Source: Nitrospirota bacterium (GTDB taxonomy: Bacteria; Nitrospirota; Thermodesulfovibrionia; Thermodesulfovibrionales; JdFR-88). Taken from it: DNA of 5,328 bases. This document shows positions 4,982-5,328 of the stretch, piece by piece; position 1 is the first letter of the stretch, and each line of letters starts with the position of its first letter. The translations under genes and the position numbers were made by a program. The DNA is taken from the NCBI GenBank assembly GCA_021825785.1, contig JAKAGP010000158.1, positions 1-5,328 of the forward strand, read 5' to 3'. Below the pieces are notes generated by a model. It did not search any database and was not told the DNA's origin. It saw only the letters and a list, made by a program, of their open reading frames with translations.

Positions 4982-5025
4982 TTCTTAATCAGCAGGTCGT
5001 GAGTTTAACTCTCATCCCCAGCTTT
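4982..5025 (+). repeat. Right att-like repeat: 3' fragment of tRNA-Thr
   Basis: The sequence matches tRNA-Thr 3778-3821 at 40 of 44 positions. Differences are T for G at 4985, T for C at 5006 and 5010 (T loop), and A for G at 5020 (acceptor strand). No 5' tRNA half precedes it, so it cannot fold as a tRNA. It fits a displaced, drifting tRNA 3' end left at the far junction of an integrated element. Confidence 0.85.
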
Positions 5026-5036
5026 CCGTTTTTCTC

Positions 5037-5065
5037 TTGCAAAACACCAATATGCCCTGTAAAAA
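5037..5065 (+). promoter_or_regulatory. Tentative promoter of the nucleotidyltransferase gene
   Basis: TTGCAA (5037-5042), a 17-bp spacer and TAAAAA (5060-5065) lie just before the ATG at 5074, which would leave almost no leader. The AT-rich context makes this a weak call. Confidence 0.3.
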
Positions 5066-5073
5066 TACTGATT

Positions 5074-5328
5074 ATGAACGTAGTCCTTGAAGAAAAAAAA
5101 GAGGCCTTAATCAGGATATTAAAGGAATTTAACGTCAGGAGGGCCGCTGTTTTCGGTTCGGCTGCAAGGGGGGATTTCACCGCAAAGAGCGATATAGACC
5201 TGCTTGTTGAATTCGAGGGTAGAAAAAGCCTTCTTGATCTGAGCGGCCTCAAATTGGCGCTCGAAGAGTTGCTTGGCAGAAAGGTTGACGTCCTCACGTA
5301 CAATTCCCTTCATCCTCTGATAAAAGAA
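5074..5328 (+). CDS. mntA: MNT-type nucleotidyltransferase, MntA-like antitoxin (3' end outside window)
   Basis: The first 85 residues of a minimal nucleotidyltransferase are visible; the frame is still open at the last base. The pol-beta-type active site is complete: G28-S29, then ARGD (31-34), SDIDLLV (39-45) with D40 and D42, and a third acid D72 in RKVDVLT (69-75). Small proteins of this type are about 95-100 residues, so only the last few residues are probably missing. In the MNT/HEPN (HepT-MntA) systems such a protein inactivates its HEPN ribonuclease partner by adding AMP. That partner would be expected directly downstream, out of view, so the antitoxin role is inferred from family alone. 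The ATG at 5074 has no Shine-Dalgarno sequence; no better start precedes the motif. It begins 48 bp after the tRNA fragment, just outside the putative vapBC element. Confidence 0.85.
   Translation, partial: MNVVLEEKKEALIRILKEFNVRRAAVFGSAARGDFTAKSDIDLLVEFEGRKSLLDLSGLKLALEELLGRKVDVLTYNSLHPLIKE

Larger units (their letters stand above)
3778..5025. mobile_element. Small tRNA-Thr-integrated element carrying only vapBC, no integrase
   Basis: The segment is bounded by direct copies of the tRNA-Thr 3' half, 1204 bp apart (see the two repeat entries). Tyrosine-recombinase islands and prophages typically use the anticodon-loop-to-3'-end half of a tRNA as att, and leave an intact tRNA at one end and a 3' fragment at the other, as seen here. 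The interior holds a VapB/VapC pair, its promoter and operator, and short direct repeats near the right end. No integrase, transposase or other gene is present, so it is either the remnant of a larger island or a non-autonomous unit moved in trans. The integration reading is inference from the repeat; the repeat itself is direct observation. Confidence 0.65.
4674..5073. other. 400-bp gene-free stretch: vapBC control region, short repeats and att-like copy
   Basis: No convincing ORF lies here on either strand. In order it holds the vapBC promoter and operator (4729-4761), an A-rich patch with a small GGAAA-CAG-TTTCC hairpin (4801-4813), and a GCAC-TTTTT-GTGC stem in the 4850-4870 area. Then come the ACAAGGGAGA-type repeats (4875-4961), a perfect 10-bp palindrome CCTGCGCAGG (4968-4977), the tRNA fragment (4982-5025) and the leader of the nucleotidyltransferase gene. 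Confidence 0.7.

Noticed and set aside
4982..5025. A second tRNA gene
   Set aside because: Only the 3' half is present. There is no D arm or 5' acceptor strand upstream, and T-loop and acceptor positions have changed, so it is a fragment rather than a tRNA.
4989..5313. Minus-strand ORFs at the right end
   Set aside because: They lie antisense to the nucleotidyltransferase gene, whose complete catalytic motif fixes the coding strand.

Overview
The window looks like chromosomal DNA of a diderm (Gram-negative-type) bacterium. It carries the C-terminal part of a beta-barrel outer-membrane protein, a TatA-type translocase subunit, a YceI-family protein, a ferritin-like diiron protein, histidinol dehydrogenase and tRNA-Thr. 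Heavy use of ATA (Ile) and AGG (Arg) codons at moderately high GC would fit a Nitrospirota or Desulfobacterota-like lineage, but this is a low-confidence inference.

Left part (1-2152). The 3' end of an outer-membrane barrel gene is followed by a promoter and a single-gene tatA unit. A strong hairpin terminator separates tatA from the convergent yceI-family gene (minus strand). Between yceI and the plus-strand ferritin-like gene lies a divergent promoter region. Both promoters there have an extended -10 (TGATATACT and TGATATAAT), with near-repeats and a palindrome between or inside them, so the two genes may be co-regulated.

Middle part (2153-3819). After a 231-bp gap comes a complete hisD with all expected catalytic and zinc residues. 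It has no Shine-Dalgarno sequence and a -10-like box so close to the ATG that its mRNA may be nearly leaderless. It is followed by an intact tRNA-Thr(CGT) gene ending in a T-run.

Right part (3820-5328). This is the accessory segment. The half of tRNA-Thr from the anticodon loop to the 3' end (3778-3821) is repeated directly, 40 of 44 positions identical, at 4982-5025, exactly 1204 bp downstream. Such a repeat is the footprint of site-specific integration into a tRNA gene. The enclosed DNA contains only a VapBC toxin-antitoxin pair on the minus strand, with a canonical promoter and an overlapping inverted-repeat operator. It also holds short ACAAGGGAGA-type repeats beside the right att copy that resemble integrase arm sites. 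There is no integrase. Just outside the right copy begins an MNT-type nucleotidyltransferase (MntA-like antitoxin of the MNT/HEPN class), cut by the window end. The best candidate for something unusual here is therefore a roughly 1.2-kb, integrase-less, tRNA-bounded element carrying only a toxin-antitoxin module, next to a second toxin-antitoxin locus.
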